Of a stretch of DNA of 64,000 nt, positions 46,784-57,594 are shown one piece after another. The position numbers were made by a program, and so were the translations under genes. The stretch comes from Periplaneta americana (Eukaryota; Arthropoda; Insecta; Blattodea; Blattidae). The DNA lies in contig NC_091120.1 in NCBI RefSeq assembly GCF_040183065.1, positions 193,241,627-193,305,626 on the forward strand. Direction: 5' to 3'. Within the stretch, counting starts at the first letter, position 1. Every line of letters begins with the position of its first letter. Under the pieces are notes generated by a model. It was not told where the DNA came from and searched no databases. It saw only the letters and a list, made by a program, of their open reading frames with translations.

Positions 46784-47672
46784 TTACTTACCTACTTACT
46801 TACTTACTGGCTTTTAAGGAACCCGCAGGATCATTGCCGCCCTCACATAAGCCCGCCATTGGTCCCTATCCTGAGCAAGATTAATCCACTCTCTATCATC
46901 ATATCCCACATCCCTCAAATCCATTTAAATATTATATTCCCATCTACGTCTCGGCCTCCCCAAAGGTCTTTTTCCCTCCGGCCTCCCAACTAACACTCTA
47001 TATGCATTTATAGATTCGCCCATACGTGCCACATGCCCTGCCCATCTCAAACGTCTGGATTTAATGTTCCTAATTATGTCAGGTGAAGAATACAATGCGT
47101 GCAGTTCTGTGTTGTGTAACTTTCTCCATTCTGCTGGAACTTCATCCCTCAGCCCCAAATATTTTCCTAAGCACCTTATTCTCAAACACCCTTAACCTAT
47201 GTTCCTCTTTCAAAGTGAGAGTCCAAGTTTCACAACCATAAAGAACAACCGGTAATATAACTGTTTTATAAATTCTAACTTTCAGATTTTTTGACAGCAG
47301 ACTGGATGATAAAAGCTTTTCAACCGAATAATAACAGGCATTTCCCATGTTTATTCTGTGTTTAATTTCCTCCCGAGTATCATTTATATTTGGTACTGTT
47401 GCTCCAAGATATTTGAAATTCTCCACCTCTTCAAAAGATAACTTTCCAATTATTATATTTCCATTTCCTACAATATTCTGGTCACGAGACATAATCATAT
47501 ACTTTGTCTTTTCGGGATTTACTTCCAAACCTATCTCTTTACTTGCTTCCAGTAAAATTCCCGTATTTTCCATAATCGTTTGTGGGTTTTCTCCTAACAT
47601 ATTCACGTCATCCGCATAGACAAGCAGCTGATGTAACCCATTAAATTCCAATCATTATTATTATTATTATCA

Positions 47673-47717
<45 letters not shown>
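46735..47717. repeat. (TTA)n microsatellite split by a LINE
   Basis: (tta)n at 46735-46782 and again at 47650-47717, with the LINE of 46790-47650 between. Its own 3' tail is an (aagt)-type run, so the tta flanks look like the target. Confidence 0.75.
46790..47650 (-). pseudogene. 5'-truncated LINE with intact YADD box
   Basis: 169 open codons (47651-47142) read [58 protein letters not shown] and [20 protein letters not shown] frameshift near 47145 leads into 47185-46925 (EWRKLHNTELHALYSSPDII, RRLRWAGHVARMGESINAY, GKRPLGRPRRRWE). It ends MNLRVP-like near 46815 and has an (aagt)n tail at 46783-46808. One main lesion, so relatively young. Confidence 0.88.
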
Positions 47718-47718
<1 letters not shown>

Positions 47719-48179
47719 GCAACGTACCTTTTAATTACTGTGGCACTAGAGTTGGTGTTATTTTGTGGTATCATGATAAGTCGTTCTAGCTTATCTAATG
47801 ACTAGCAGATACTTCACAAATTTATCATTACAAAAATAATAGCAGCAGACTTAGAAATATTTCAGAACTTTTTTTCTCCTGTTGGGAATAAACACTATTG
47901 CAGAACTTGGGAAAACATCCAGAAGGGGGAAATTTCGAACAGTGATTACTACCAATTATAAATGGAAATAAAATCCTCTCCTAATAATATTGCGACAAGT
48001 TTTCTGTACTTATAAGTATGGGATTGCGAAATAATAATGTGATTTGATCGCGAGAGATTTTGATTGTAGCGAAAAATTTACGAACAGATTTAATTCGAAA
48101 TAAATTTGTCTAGGAAAAATGAAATCCACTAGGTGAATATATTAGGATTTATTCGCGAATATAATAATAAATGATAACA

Positions 48180-48236
<57 letters not shown>

Positions 48237-49015
48237 CAAATATTTAAGTTATTAATCTAGTGTTTTATTTGATTAGTCGATACGGCTTCGCCTCCTGCAA
48301 TATTAAATTCAAGTTATGATTAATGAAACAGCAGAATTACACAAATATTTGAGGTTAATACATTTTATTCTGAATTAGGTTCTTTTAAGAGATTTATGGT
48401 AGTATTAGAAGCAGTTTCTTCATTGCTTGATGTTTCTTAAATCTTATAATTTATTTCAATCTAGAATTATGAAAATAATTAAGTCCAATCCATTATATTA
48501 TTTATTTTGTATTTGTTGTCCTGTTAAATTATTAATAGCGGCATAGCGACATGGCCTTCAAAATTTATTGTCTAGTTAGGACGAAACAATTGCGAATCAG
48601 TAGCGATAAAACAATCGAAATATTTTAGTGTTAGATGGCTCTGATCGATTGGCAGTCAACAGATTCGAAGGTAAAGCGTTCACTACATTGTATTGCACTC
48701 CTCGGACGAATCGCACGGAATGTGTTCACTATAAAATGGCTCTACCTCATCGCCTCATCGGATTCTCTATCAGCTTTCTGAAACATTTATGGCGTATGAT
48801 ATTGACATTAAAAACCGAGGCGTTTGAGGTTAGGCTTATTAATAGACAGTGGATGCGAGATGACTTATCGTTGAATGTAGGTGCACATTTACTATATGTT
48901 ACATTTTTTTCATTCGGACCATTGGCTCAACAGGTTTTAAACATAAAACAGACGACGTCAACATATTACTGTATTTCCGTACAGTCAGAAGGAAAAGAAA
49001 AATAATGTACTGTAG
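47718..49015. other. Unassigned, with (TTA)n at 48183-48236
   Basis: A 125-codon plus frame (48628-49005) has no recognisable similarity and a composition unlike a conserved gene, so I do not call it. Confidence 0.5.
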
Positions 49016-49019
49016 TACA

Positions 49020-49250
49020 TATCTTGCAAGTTCAGTCCTCCTCATCATTGATGCTATTACCAGCGTTGCAGTAAACGACGATATATTCTCGTAAGTTGTC
49101 GAAGCTGAATCGTCTTCGCGTATCGCTTAAACAGTTTTTGTATCGAGAGAATTTCTGAAGTAAACCTCTAAAATGGGGATCACTGAATTTCTTTAGAGGA
49201 ATATTTGTACTGAGCATCATGTTACACGTGTCGTTAGACCCGCACAACTA

Positions 49251-49284
<34 letters not shown>

Positions 49285-49445
49285 TAGATGGTTCCTCAGA
49301 TTTCATTTCAACGCATTTCCTGTGCGATGTACTGTTGCAATGTTTCTCTATAGCCTGAGTTGTTCTGGTTTTTATTTCAATTTTACATACATTACACACG
49401 CTATTGTCTTCGTTAATACATAAAATGTCACTCTCATACTTCGTA
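49020..49445 (-). pseudogene. hAT transposase, BED finger joined to C-terminus
   Basis: Minus strand: 49440-49290 reads ILCINEDNSVCNVCKIEIK, AIEKHCNSTSHRKCVEM, a BED-type finger (C-X2-C, then H and H-X4-C/H). A poly-Ser run from (gat)n at 49249-49283 follows. Then 49210-49032 reads FRGLLQKFSRYKNCLSDTRR, FSFDNLREYIVVYCNAG, the end of the dimerisation domain. The central DDE region has been deleted. Confidence 0.7.
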
Positions 49446-49508
49446 ATTGCATTTCGTATCTTGAGCGAATTTAATGTTTTGCCATTATGAATGGATCAGC
49501 ACAACACT

Positions 49509-49559
<51 letters not shown>

Positions 49560-49737
49560 TTATTTAACCTGACAGAGTTAAGGCCATACGGCCTTCTCTA
49601 ACACTCAACCAGGAGTAAAATTGCGTTACAAAAACACTACAAATTTACATAAAATGTCACTCTCATACTTCGTAATTGCATTTCGTATCTTGAGCGAATT
49701 TAACGTTTTGCCATTATGACTGGATCAGCACAACACT

Positions 49738-49794
<57 letters not shown>

Positions 49795-49877
49795 TTATTT
49801 AACCTGACAGAGTTAAGGCCATACGGCCTTCTCTAACACTCAACCAGGAGTAAAATTGCGTTACAAAAAACACTACA
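49418..49877. repeat. 229-bp tandem duplication carrying a LINE 3' end
   Basis: taaaatgtcactctcatact recurs at exactly 229-bp distance (49421 and 49650). Both units contain the hAT start region, a (taa)n run (49510-49559, 49738-49793), and the cagagttaaggccatacggc hairpin end of a Jockey-like LINE. They differ at very few positions outside the microsatellite, so the event is recent. Confidence 0.92.
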
Positions 49878-50072
49878 AATTTACAAAGTACACTACAATT
49901 TTACACACAAAACTGAATAAAGTAATAATAATGTAATGTAAACAACAAGTAAGTAGAAATCAGCCATAATATATAACATACAGAAAGAAAGAAAAAAAAG
50001 AGTAATAAAATGTGAACAGCAGGTCAAAATAAATGCGACAAACAAAGTATAAAAAATAAGAAAATTATTGAA

Positions 50073-50077
<5 letters not shown>

Positions 50078-50107
<30 letters not shown>

Positions 50108-50220
50108 TAGTAATAATAATAATTTTTATTATTATTATATTATATTATATTATATTATATTATATTATATTATATTATATTATATTATATTATATTATAT
50201 TATATTATATTATATTATTA
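50078..50220. repeat. (TAA)n then (TTATA)n microsatellites
   Basis: taa repeats to about 50125, then about 17 copies of a 5-bp ttata/tatat unit to 50218. Confidence 0.95.
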
Positions 50221-50387
50221 CTGTTCAACACGTACTAAATACTTGAGCAGGATAACACAACTGCACACTGCGTTATGAACGGACCGGGGTTCCTTCGTTT
50301 TGTACGCTGCTGTACTCGCCAGGTAGGCCTACACAAAAGACGGACGGCGCAGCACGTGCCATATACATTGATACGAAACAACTTCAC

Positions 50388-50520
50388 TTTTCTTTAAGTC
50401 ATCCCGCGTCCACTGTCTACTTATTAATCATGAATGATAGCGAAGAAGAATTTGTAATTGTTTCATGCTTATTAATTGAAGAGGAAGAAACGAAAGAGAT
50501 ATTGGTTACATAATACAATA
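50388..50520 (+). pseudogene. Possible Harbinger transposase N-terminus
   Basis: A frame from ATG at 50431 reads MNDSEEEFVIVSCLLIEEEE, TKEIL and stops. The M-(D/N)-D-S-E-E-E-F start followed by a hydrophobic run and acidic stretch resembles the beginning of ALP1-like Harbinger transposases. Nothing further of the protein is present. Confidence 0.4.
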
Positions 50521-51295
50521 TATTTGATTACTCTAATGGGGATGCCTCAAATTATAATTCTCTGTACTTTTCTACAAGCTAAATAAGTTTTCCGTCTTCC
50601 ATTTTGACGCGACAGTGAACATGGCATAACATAATATTAAGAGTTGAGTAATTACAATTTGATTATTAAAGAAGGCCATGATCGCACGTATCGAAAAAGT
50701 TGTTCCTCCGAGAATCGTGGAAGAATTTACCGATGGCTGATGCGTGCTATACGATGTAGTGAACACGGTTACGTAACAATTAAAGCAAAAATTGTTTTTC
50801 TCCGATCCGTGCGATACAATGCAGTGAACGCGTACCTTACACTCCATTGGTGAATCGGTACCTGACTGTAATAGTCACTATAATCTCCCGTGAAACACGA
50901 TGTTGCTAATTCCAACAGAATTCAGTTGTAAACAATATTAATTCCTGCGTTTGTGAAATGGAGCGTGCTCCAGGTTGGCTCCGCACTGACGTAAGTACAT
51001 CATTCGCCGTGCCACGATGCTTAGTCATCTGGGACAACTTGGCCAATTAAGACCGTAATGAGAATATAAATAAGGTATAACGAAATCCACCAATGTAAAC
51101 ACGTGCAGTACGTAAGCGGAGTGTAGTGTTCGGCAAACAAGACGGGCAGGGAGAACTTTCCATTGTCCTCAGTCACGCATGCGCTCAGCTGTCAACAATG
51201 AATCCGTGCTTGAACAGACTTCATTATGCATGTAGCTAATTCGAGCGGTCAGGGCGCTGACAGTTTAACGTGGCTGCCAATCCCATCTAATCCGC
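50521..51295. other. No recognisable feature
   Basis: Mixed composition; no supported feature. Confidence 0.4.
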
Positions 51296-51299
51296 ACCT

Positions 51300-51625
51300 T
51301 TATTATTTAGCGAATCTGTGTCTGTCGTCGATGGAATTGGTGATAGTGAGGTTGTGTTTTGATTGGATGAATCACAGGATTACCTGACATTGGCCTTATA
51401 GGAAAATTTCCAAAAAAAAAAAAAAAAAAAAAAAAAAGGAAAGAAAAGATCCCAACCAAATAATCAGAGATGAGATTACTTGATATTTAATTTACAGAGA
51501 AACTTCGGAAAAAAAGAAAAGACCCAACTAGATAATTAGCTCAAGCAAGACCCGAACCCACGCCCAAATGCAACGTCGAAAGCAGAACCCGGTCGCTAAA
51601 CCTAATCCCCATTTCAGTTTGGTTG
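51300..51625 (-). mobile_element. tRNA-derived SINE
   Basis: Minus strand: tRNA-like head (51625-51540) with B box gtgggttcgggtc, then body blocks ctagttgggtcttttctttt and its repeat ggttgggatcttttctttcc, ending ccatcgacgacagacacaga, ttcgctaaataa near 51310. The plus-strand A26 run at 51412-51437 is an internal poly-T of the body. The same type of end (…cgctaaataacc) is seen in the SINE at 62249-62507. Confidence 0.6.
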
Positions 51626-52276
51626 ATAGGCTTCCCCCTCTACTCACACTCTTTACCATCCGTGAAGTGGGAGATGCTATTGTCCATCTCACTAACGTTC
51701 GAGTAATTGACTTTTAACACAGTGACAAAATTTTATTATTGAAAATGTTTACCGGTAATTTATATTTCAAAAGCCTATACTAAGTGTTAATATTTCATTT
51801 TATTGCTATTTATATCAACTGACACATTAAAGAGCTACTGAGAGCAGAAGATAAATGTTTTCTTCACTGCTAGTTGCTACTCTACAGCATAGACGACGGA
51901 ACAATCTGCACTGTGTCACTCCCCCCTGACTTCATAATACAAACTAACATCCCTTAATTTAATTATTAGCTGAAAATATTGTAAGAACGACACTAAAATA
52001 TACTGATACATGTAATTCTCAAACTTGTGTCACTGTATTTTATATTCACTTATGTACTTTATTTAATATTTTATTTTCTTGTGTGCACAACTTGGGGGGT
52101 GCAGGTATAAGAGGTACAGTAACAGCTACCGTTTTCTTACTCACGGACTCTGGGCAAGTAGAAGGGGAAAGAAATGCCTTCGCATCCTCTCAATTTGTAT
52201 GAAATGTCGTTTAGACCTGATCGATGGCTTTACTTTGTTTGGAATTTCAGTTCGTAGAAATTGAAGTTATGAATTA
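51626..52276. other. No recognisable feature
   Basis: AT-rich; a 61-codon frame at 52079 has no recognisable similarity. Confidence 0.45.
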
Positions 52277-52278
52277 TA

Positions 52279-53001
52279 CAGGGTGTTTTTGAGGTGGTGT
52301 TACAAACTTTCAGGCATGATGACGAAGGCCACATGTATCAATTTGAGATAAGGAACCCTGGTTCGGAAATCACCGAGTCGAAAGTTACAAACAAAAATAG
52401 TTGTGTGGAAATGAAATAATTTTATTCCTCTGTACACTTTATTTATGTGTATTTGTCTGTACATCTTACACTTACTGTATTCATCTGACGTTGTTTACGT
52501 TGTCTACTTACAGTATTCCATTCAGTGCGCTGTCTGAGGGGTGGGGACAGGAAACTACACTAAAGCAATGCATATAGCGTAATGTGTAACGGACATGGTC
52601 GGTCCTGATATGCACGTCTGTAGACAGCAGCGTATGTGTACAAGTTGCTGTGTCCAGTCGATCAGTCCTAGTGAAATGGAGGAGTACACGAGAGCGGAAT
52701 AAGCAGACCTGATTTTCGAATACGGATGAGCAAATGGGAACAGTAGACGAGCTCACAGATTGTATCGGGTACAAGTACCCACGTAGGAGACATCCGACCC
52801 ATATCATTTTTCCACGACTGTTCCAAAAGTTAAGGGAAGGAGGAACATGGTGCCAAATTACAATTCCATTTCCACACAAATATTTTTGCTTATAACTTTC
52901 GACTCAGTCATTTCCGGACCAGGGTTCCTTATCTCAAATTGATACATGTGCCCTTCGCCATCATTCCTGAAAGTTTGTAACACCACCTCGGAAACACTCT
53001 G
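52279..53001 (+). mobile_element. Mariner-like MITE with ~135-bp inverted ends
   Basis: TA at 52277-52278 and 53002-53003. Ends cagggtgtttttgaggtggt and (complement) cagagtgtttccgaggtggt stay matched for ~135 bp. The interior (52676-52850, plus strand) reads MEEYTRAE, then after a stop ADLIFEYG, ANGNSRRAHRLYRV, PRLFQKLREGGT, a decayed DUF4817-type helix-turn-helix transposase start. The catalytic part is deleted. Confidence 0.78.
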
Positions 53002-53012
53002 TATAATATATA

Positions 53013-54378
53013 CACCGTGTTCCGCTTATAAGTATAACAAAAGAAATAGCTATAACTTCTGAATTAATACAAGTATATAGTTGAAACCAACTGCTACAAA
53101 GAATGAAAACTGGGAATTTTTGTTACCTTATGTTCCATAAACCTCAACATGGCTTCCATTGGTGGCACGGGAAATATCCAACCGGTATTCAACCTCGACC
53201 CAAGTGTTATGAAGCATCTGTGGTGTAACATTGTTGACAGCAGCATAAATTCTTTCTTGTAAGTCTGCCAAATCACGTACTGGCGTCCTGTAGACCTGGT
53301 CCTTAACAAACCCCCACAGGAAAAAATCAGGTGGTGTTAGATCTGGTGATCTGGCAGGCCATGTGATGTACGGTGATCCTCTTCCGATCCATCTTGCAGG
53401 GAATTGTTCGTCTAAGAATGTGCGAACCATGTTGGCAAAGTGTGGTGGAGCCCCATCTTGCTGGAAAATTGCTCCATCTGGGAGTTGTGGCACAGCATAC
53501 AGTTGCAACATATCCAGGTACGTGTTTGCAGTGACTGTCTTTTCAGCAAAGAAATAGGGACCAATGATTCTGTCACGCATGATCCCACACCAAACATTCC
53601 ATTTAGGGGAATCCCGTTGGTGTTCAATTACGACACTTGGATTTTCCGACCCCCAGATGCGACAATTGTGTCGGTTTACTTTTCCACTGACGTGGAAGGT
53701 TGCCTCATCTGAGAAACAGACTCGAGTTAGAAATGTGTCGTCATCGTCCACTTTATCCAACATTGTTTCTGCAAAGCGTTTTCGTTCCAGTTTATCATTC
53801 GGCGTAATCATCTGATGAAGTTGCAGCTTGTACGCTCGCAAACGCAATCTTTTATGGAGCACTGTATGCACTGTTGTTGGTGGGATGTTCAACTGCACAC
53901 TAGCCTGTCGAATGGATTTCCGCGGGCTTCTCTGAAATGCCTCGCGAATGCGTTCGACATTTTCGTCAGACACTTTACGCTTGGAATGTTTACCTGCATT
54001 AGACAACAAACTTCCTGTTTCTCTGAGCTGCCTATCCCATTTCATTATTGAGACGTACGTCGGTACAGCTTCCCTCGGTCTAAGATTGTACTGACGGCGA
54101 AACAAGCGCTGTACACGAATTATGGATCTATGTTCTGCTAATGACAGCACACAAAAGGCTTTCTGCTGTGGCGTCCACATGCTGACTGACTAAAGATACG
54201 ATACGAATTCTCTTATTTAATGATCTGCGCATGCGTGAGTCTTCTAAAAATAAGTAACAACAATGGATTAAAACTTCCCAATTTCCTCTTTACAATGGTA
54301 CCAATCTTAACCCATTTGCATGCATTGTTATGAAATTATAACTATTTCTTTTATTATACTTATAAGCGGAACACGGTG
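53013..54378 (-). mobile_element. Complete mariner-like (Tc1/mariner) transposon
   Basis: TA flanks both sides (53011-53012, 54379-54380). The ~46-bp inverted ends (caccgtgttccgcttataag…) differ at only about five positions. One uninterrupted transposase ORF on the minus strand fills the interior with ~200 bp upstream and ~115 bp downstream. It begins ten bases from the neighbouring MITE. It is the only apparently intact autonomous element here. Confidence 0.92.
53128..54180 (-). CDS. Mariner-like transposase, intact, DDxD type
   Basis: 350 codons, ATG at 54180, TAA at 53128. Residues ~5-65 form a DUF4817-like helix-turn-helix (MWTPQQKAFCVLSLAEHRS, RQLRETGSL), ~75-120 a second one (SPRKSIRQASVQLNIPPTTV). 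The catalytic triad is D158 (VCFSDEATFHVSG), D242 (FQQDGAPPHFAN) and D285 (PARSPDLTPPDFFLWGF). By my count 42 residues separate the last two, so it is nearer the DD41D group than classic DD34D mariner. RWIGR sits between. Transposase cuts and pastes the element via its inverted ends. Length matches the family (~350) and there is no stop or frameshift. Whether it is expressed cannot be read from the sequence. Confidence 0.93.
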   Translation of the reverse strand: MWTPQQKAFCVLSLAEHRSIIRVQRLFRRQYNLRPREAVPTYVSIMKWDRQLRETGSLLSNAGKHSKRKVSDENVERIREAFQRSPRKSIRQASVQLNIPPTTVHTVLHKRLRLRAYKLQLHQMITPNDKLERKRFAETMLDKVDDDDTFLTRVCFSDEATFHVSGKVNRHNCRIWGSENPSVVIEHQRDSPKWNVWCGIMRDRIIGPYFFAEKTVTANTYLDMLQLYAVPQLPDGAIFQQDGAPPHFANMVRTFLDEQFPARWIGRGSPYITWPARSPDLTPPDFFLWGFVKDQVYRTPVRDLADLQERIYAAVNNVTPQMLHNTWVEVEYRLDISRATNGSHVEVYGT

Positions 54379-54380
54379 TA

Positions 54381-54762
54381 TTTAAAATACAGTTTGCATC
54401 CAAAAGAGCATTCGTACTTAAGGCAGTTCCAGTTACATAATATAATACCAGAAGTTAAGTGATATAATTAAAATTATTGTAAGTGCAAACTTAAAAAAAC
54501 ACTAATTAAAAAAAGGAAAGAAAAAAATAACTAGCCTATACGAAAAATGTTAAATAATGAAAAGCTTCAGTGTAAAGGAATATAATATCTTACTGAAAAT
54601 GTTCTTATTAAGGAATTACATAGGCTCTACACATTCCACCATTAAAAAGTATGGGTTTTATGAATTTTCTTTCTCCATATCCTTAAACCCTATTTTAATG
54701 AGTTTGTGTGTGCTTTATGTCTGAAAATAGCGCTTCATTGTAAAAGAAAAAAAATATAATCC
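54381..54762. other. No recognisable feature
   Basis: AT-rich with A runs; nothing supported. Confidence 0.5.
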
Positions 54763-54925
54763 GCTGTGGCTTAGTGGATAAAGCGTCAGCAAGTGGAGCT
54801 GAAAACCGGGGTTGGAGTCCCGCTGCCGGAGAGAATTTTTCTCCGTTCTACCCATCATTCGTCATATGGTAACGCAGAATTCCTGCACGGAAATATCATA
54901 TGTACTTCGGTACATCGTAGTAACA
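54763..54925 (+). mobile_element. tRNA-derived SINE
   Basis: tRNA-like head 54763-54832: ccgctgtggcttagtggata (A box tggcttagtgg), gaaaaccggggttggagtcc (degenerate B box), acceptor-like ctgccgga. It continues gagaatttttctccgttcta, then a body with catatgtacttcggtacatc. The gaatttttctc after the head is shared with the palindromic SINEs. Confidence 0.7.
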
Positions 54926-55409
54926 CTGTCATTAGTTTCTCCAAATTTTTCAATATAGTAACAAAAGATGTCATTGCTGTTAATACAGTAGTACAGATCG
55001 TTTGCTTATTATTTGTTACCATGCACACTGCTTTCCTCCTCTGGTTGTGGTAATAGAACTGTGTCAATTAATACATATACTTTTCTCTTCTTCTCTGTTT
55101 ATCTTTCTTGGACGCCCTTTCTGGATTTGTGCTGTTTTTTTATATGTTCTTTTGACATGAAAAGCCTTCTTGTTTCTCCGCAGCTGATAGTATTTAGTTT
55201 TAGGATGTTTTGGTCCTGGCAAGAAATGAATAGATTCAGAAAAAAAAAATTAGCAAATTCTTTCACTTGAATATTGAAATCATTTTCTAATTCAGGAATA
55301 GTAGCAAATTTGTTTTCTCCCATTGTTGCAAATCCGCAGATAACTGATTCAGCTGAGGATCTGTAGTAGCATTCTCTTCAGTAGTTACTTTTACATTCTT
55401 ATGTTCACC
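54926..55409. other. No recognisable feature
   Basis: Short open frames on both strands without known similarity. Confidence 0.45.
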
Positions 55410-55418
55410 ATATAACGG

Positions 55419-55622
55419 CAGGGGCGTATTTTGCGGGCTACCGGGGCTACCGGCGGTAGCCCAAGGAAATTACAAAAGAAAAAGTTTATAATATAACATA
55501 ATGTAATAATTTTGTATTATTAGTTTTACCATAGTAATTAAAATTAAAGTAATTGTTAGATATATTTTGTGTAATAATAGGGTCAGCGGTAGCCTAAACC
55601 CTTTAACCAGTATACGCCCCTG
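55419..55622. mobile_element. Short hAT-type MITE
   Basis: Ends caggggcgtattttgcgggc and (complement) caggggcgtatactggttaa, flanked by atataacg (55410-55417) and ttataacg (55623-55630), 7 of 8 identical. ~204 bp, no coding. Confidence 0.7.
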
Positions 55623-56483
55623 TTATAACGTTTTTCAATATTAGTCCTGTATTCCTTAGGAGTGCTTTACTTAAATGAATATTTATACTGTTATAGTACA
55701 TTCCGCAATACTCACGTCTTTCCCGTCACGTGGATCAGACATAGCACAGAACTAATTTTATATCACACTTTTTGAAAATCTTCCAGGAAGAATGTTATAT
55801 AATCCTATATAGTACGGAATCTCAATATACAGATTGCTCCAAAAGTCTCGATCCATTTTGTTGAAAGCATGCACCAACGTTAATGATTGTTATGTTGTTT
55901 GTCAGAAGCCTATGTACAATATTCAATACAGTTCAAACTGCCCCTCTTCCATTTCGAAGCACTGCCTCCAGCGTTGCACTGTACTGTAAAAACATTACGA
56001 AGCTTGCGTGGCTTAATAGCTGCTACTGCTCCGTAAATGCGTTGCTGTAAATGAGGGAGGTCACGAATCTTGGTCTTGTAGACATGGGACTTAATAAAAC
56101 CCCAAGCAAAAAAATCGAGTGGAGTTAAGTCTGGTGAACGTGGGGTCCACAGTCTTGGCGCAGCTCTGCCGATCCATCGATCCGGAAAGGTTTCATTCAG
56201 ATAGTCACGCACAACCATAGGTAAGTGGGGTGAAGCACCGTCTTGCTGAAAGACGACAGAGTGTAACTGAGTAAACTGTGGTTCCAGGAATTGTTGAAGG
56301 ATGTCCAAGGTGACTGAATTGACTTGGGTTCTAACCACACAGTAATTTTGTGTGTATCCCTTTGCCTTTCGTAAGTAGCTTAGGTTGCTCGTCGGCCTAT
56401 ATTCGACAGCTATGCCTGTTCACATGACAACAAGTATGGAATATAGCCTCGTCACTGAAAAGGATATGTATGGTTCATTAGAT

Positions 56484-57118
<635 letters not shown>

Positions 57119-57170
57119 TATTTATTTATTTACTTATTTATTCTGGTGTAGTTAAGGCCATCAGGCAACA
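57119..57170 (-). mobile_element. LINE 3' tail that seeds the array
   Basis: Minus strand reads gcctgatggccttaactaca, ccagaataaataagtaaata, the same hairpin-plus-taaataa end as the LINEs at 12780, 22575 and 27640, running straight into the GATA array. No LINE coding is left. Confidence 0.65.
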
Positions 57171-57594
57171 GCCTCAAGTAGATCATGGCACACAGCCTGA
57201 CGGGCAGCATAATCTTCCTGTTCTACATGCAGATGGTACGCACGTTTGTGGAGTGCAAACCGCAGAACTCTCCAGACTGCGTTCAGTCGCATGCTGAAGA
57301 AGTGGAACATCATTTGCAGAGGTCTGTGGTCTGCCTGAACACTTTTCATCAGGAACACTTCCTGTTCTTTTGAATTTGTTCACGAACATCCGGATATTGG
57401 CTCTAGAAGGTTCTAGTTTGTAAAATTTCCGTTCACACTCCTGATGCACTTGTTCATTGCTTAATAATGGCAATCGCGCGGAAACAAGTGTTGTTCGTTC
57501 TTCAATAGTAAGCATACTTTTTTATTAATCTGAAACAAAAAGAAAATATTGCCGATTTAATGGAAATGGATCGAGACTTTTGGACCAACCTGTA

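Noticed and set aside
48628..49005. 125-codon plus-strand frame
   Set aside because: No domain, no similarity I recognise, AT-rich region with neighbouring stops; likely chance.
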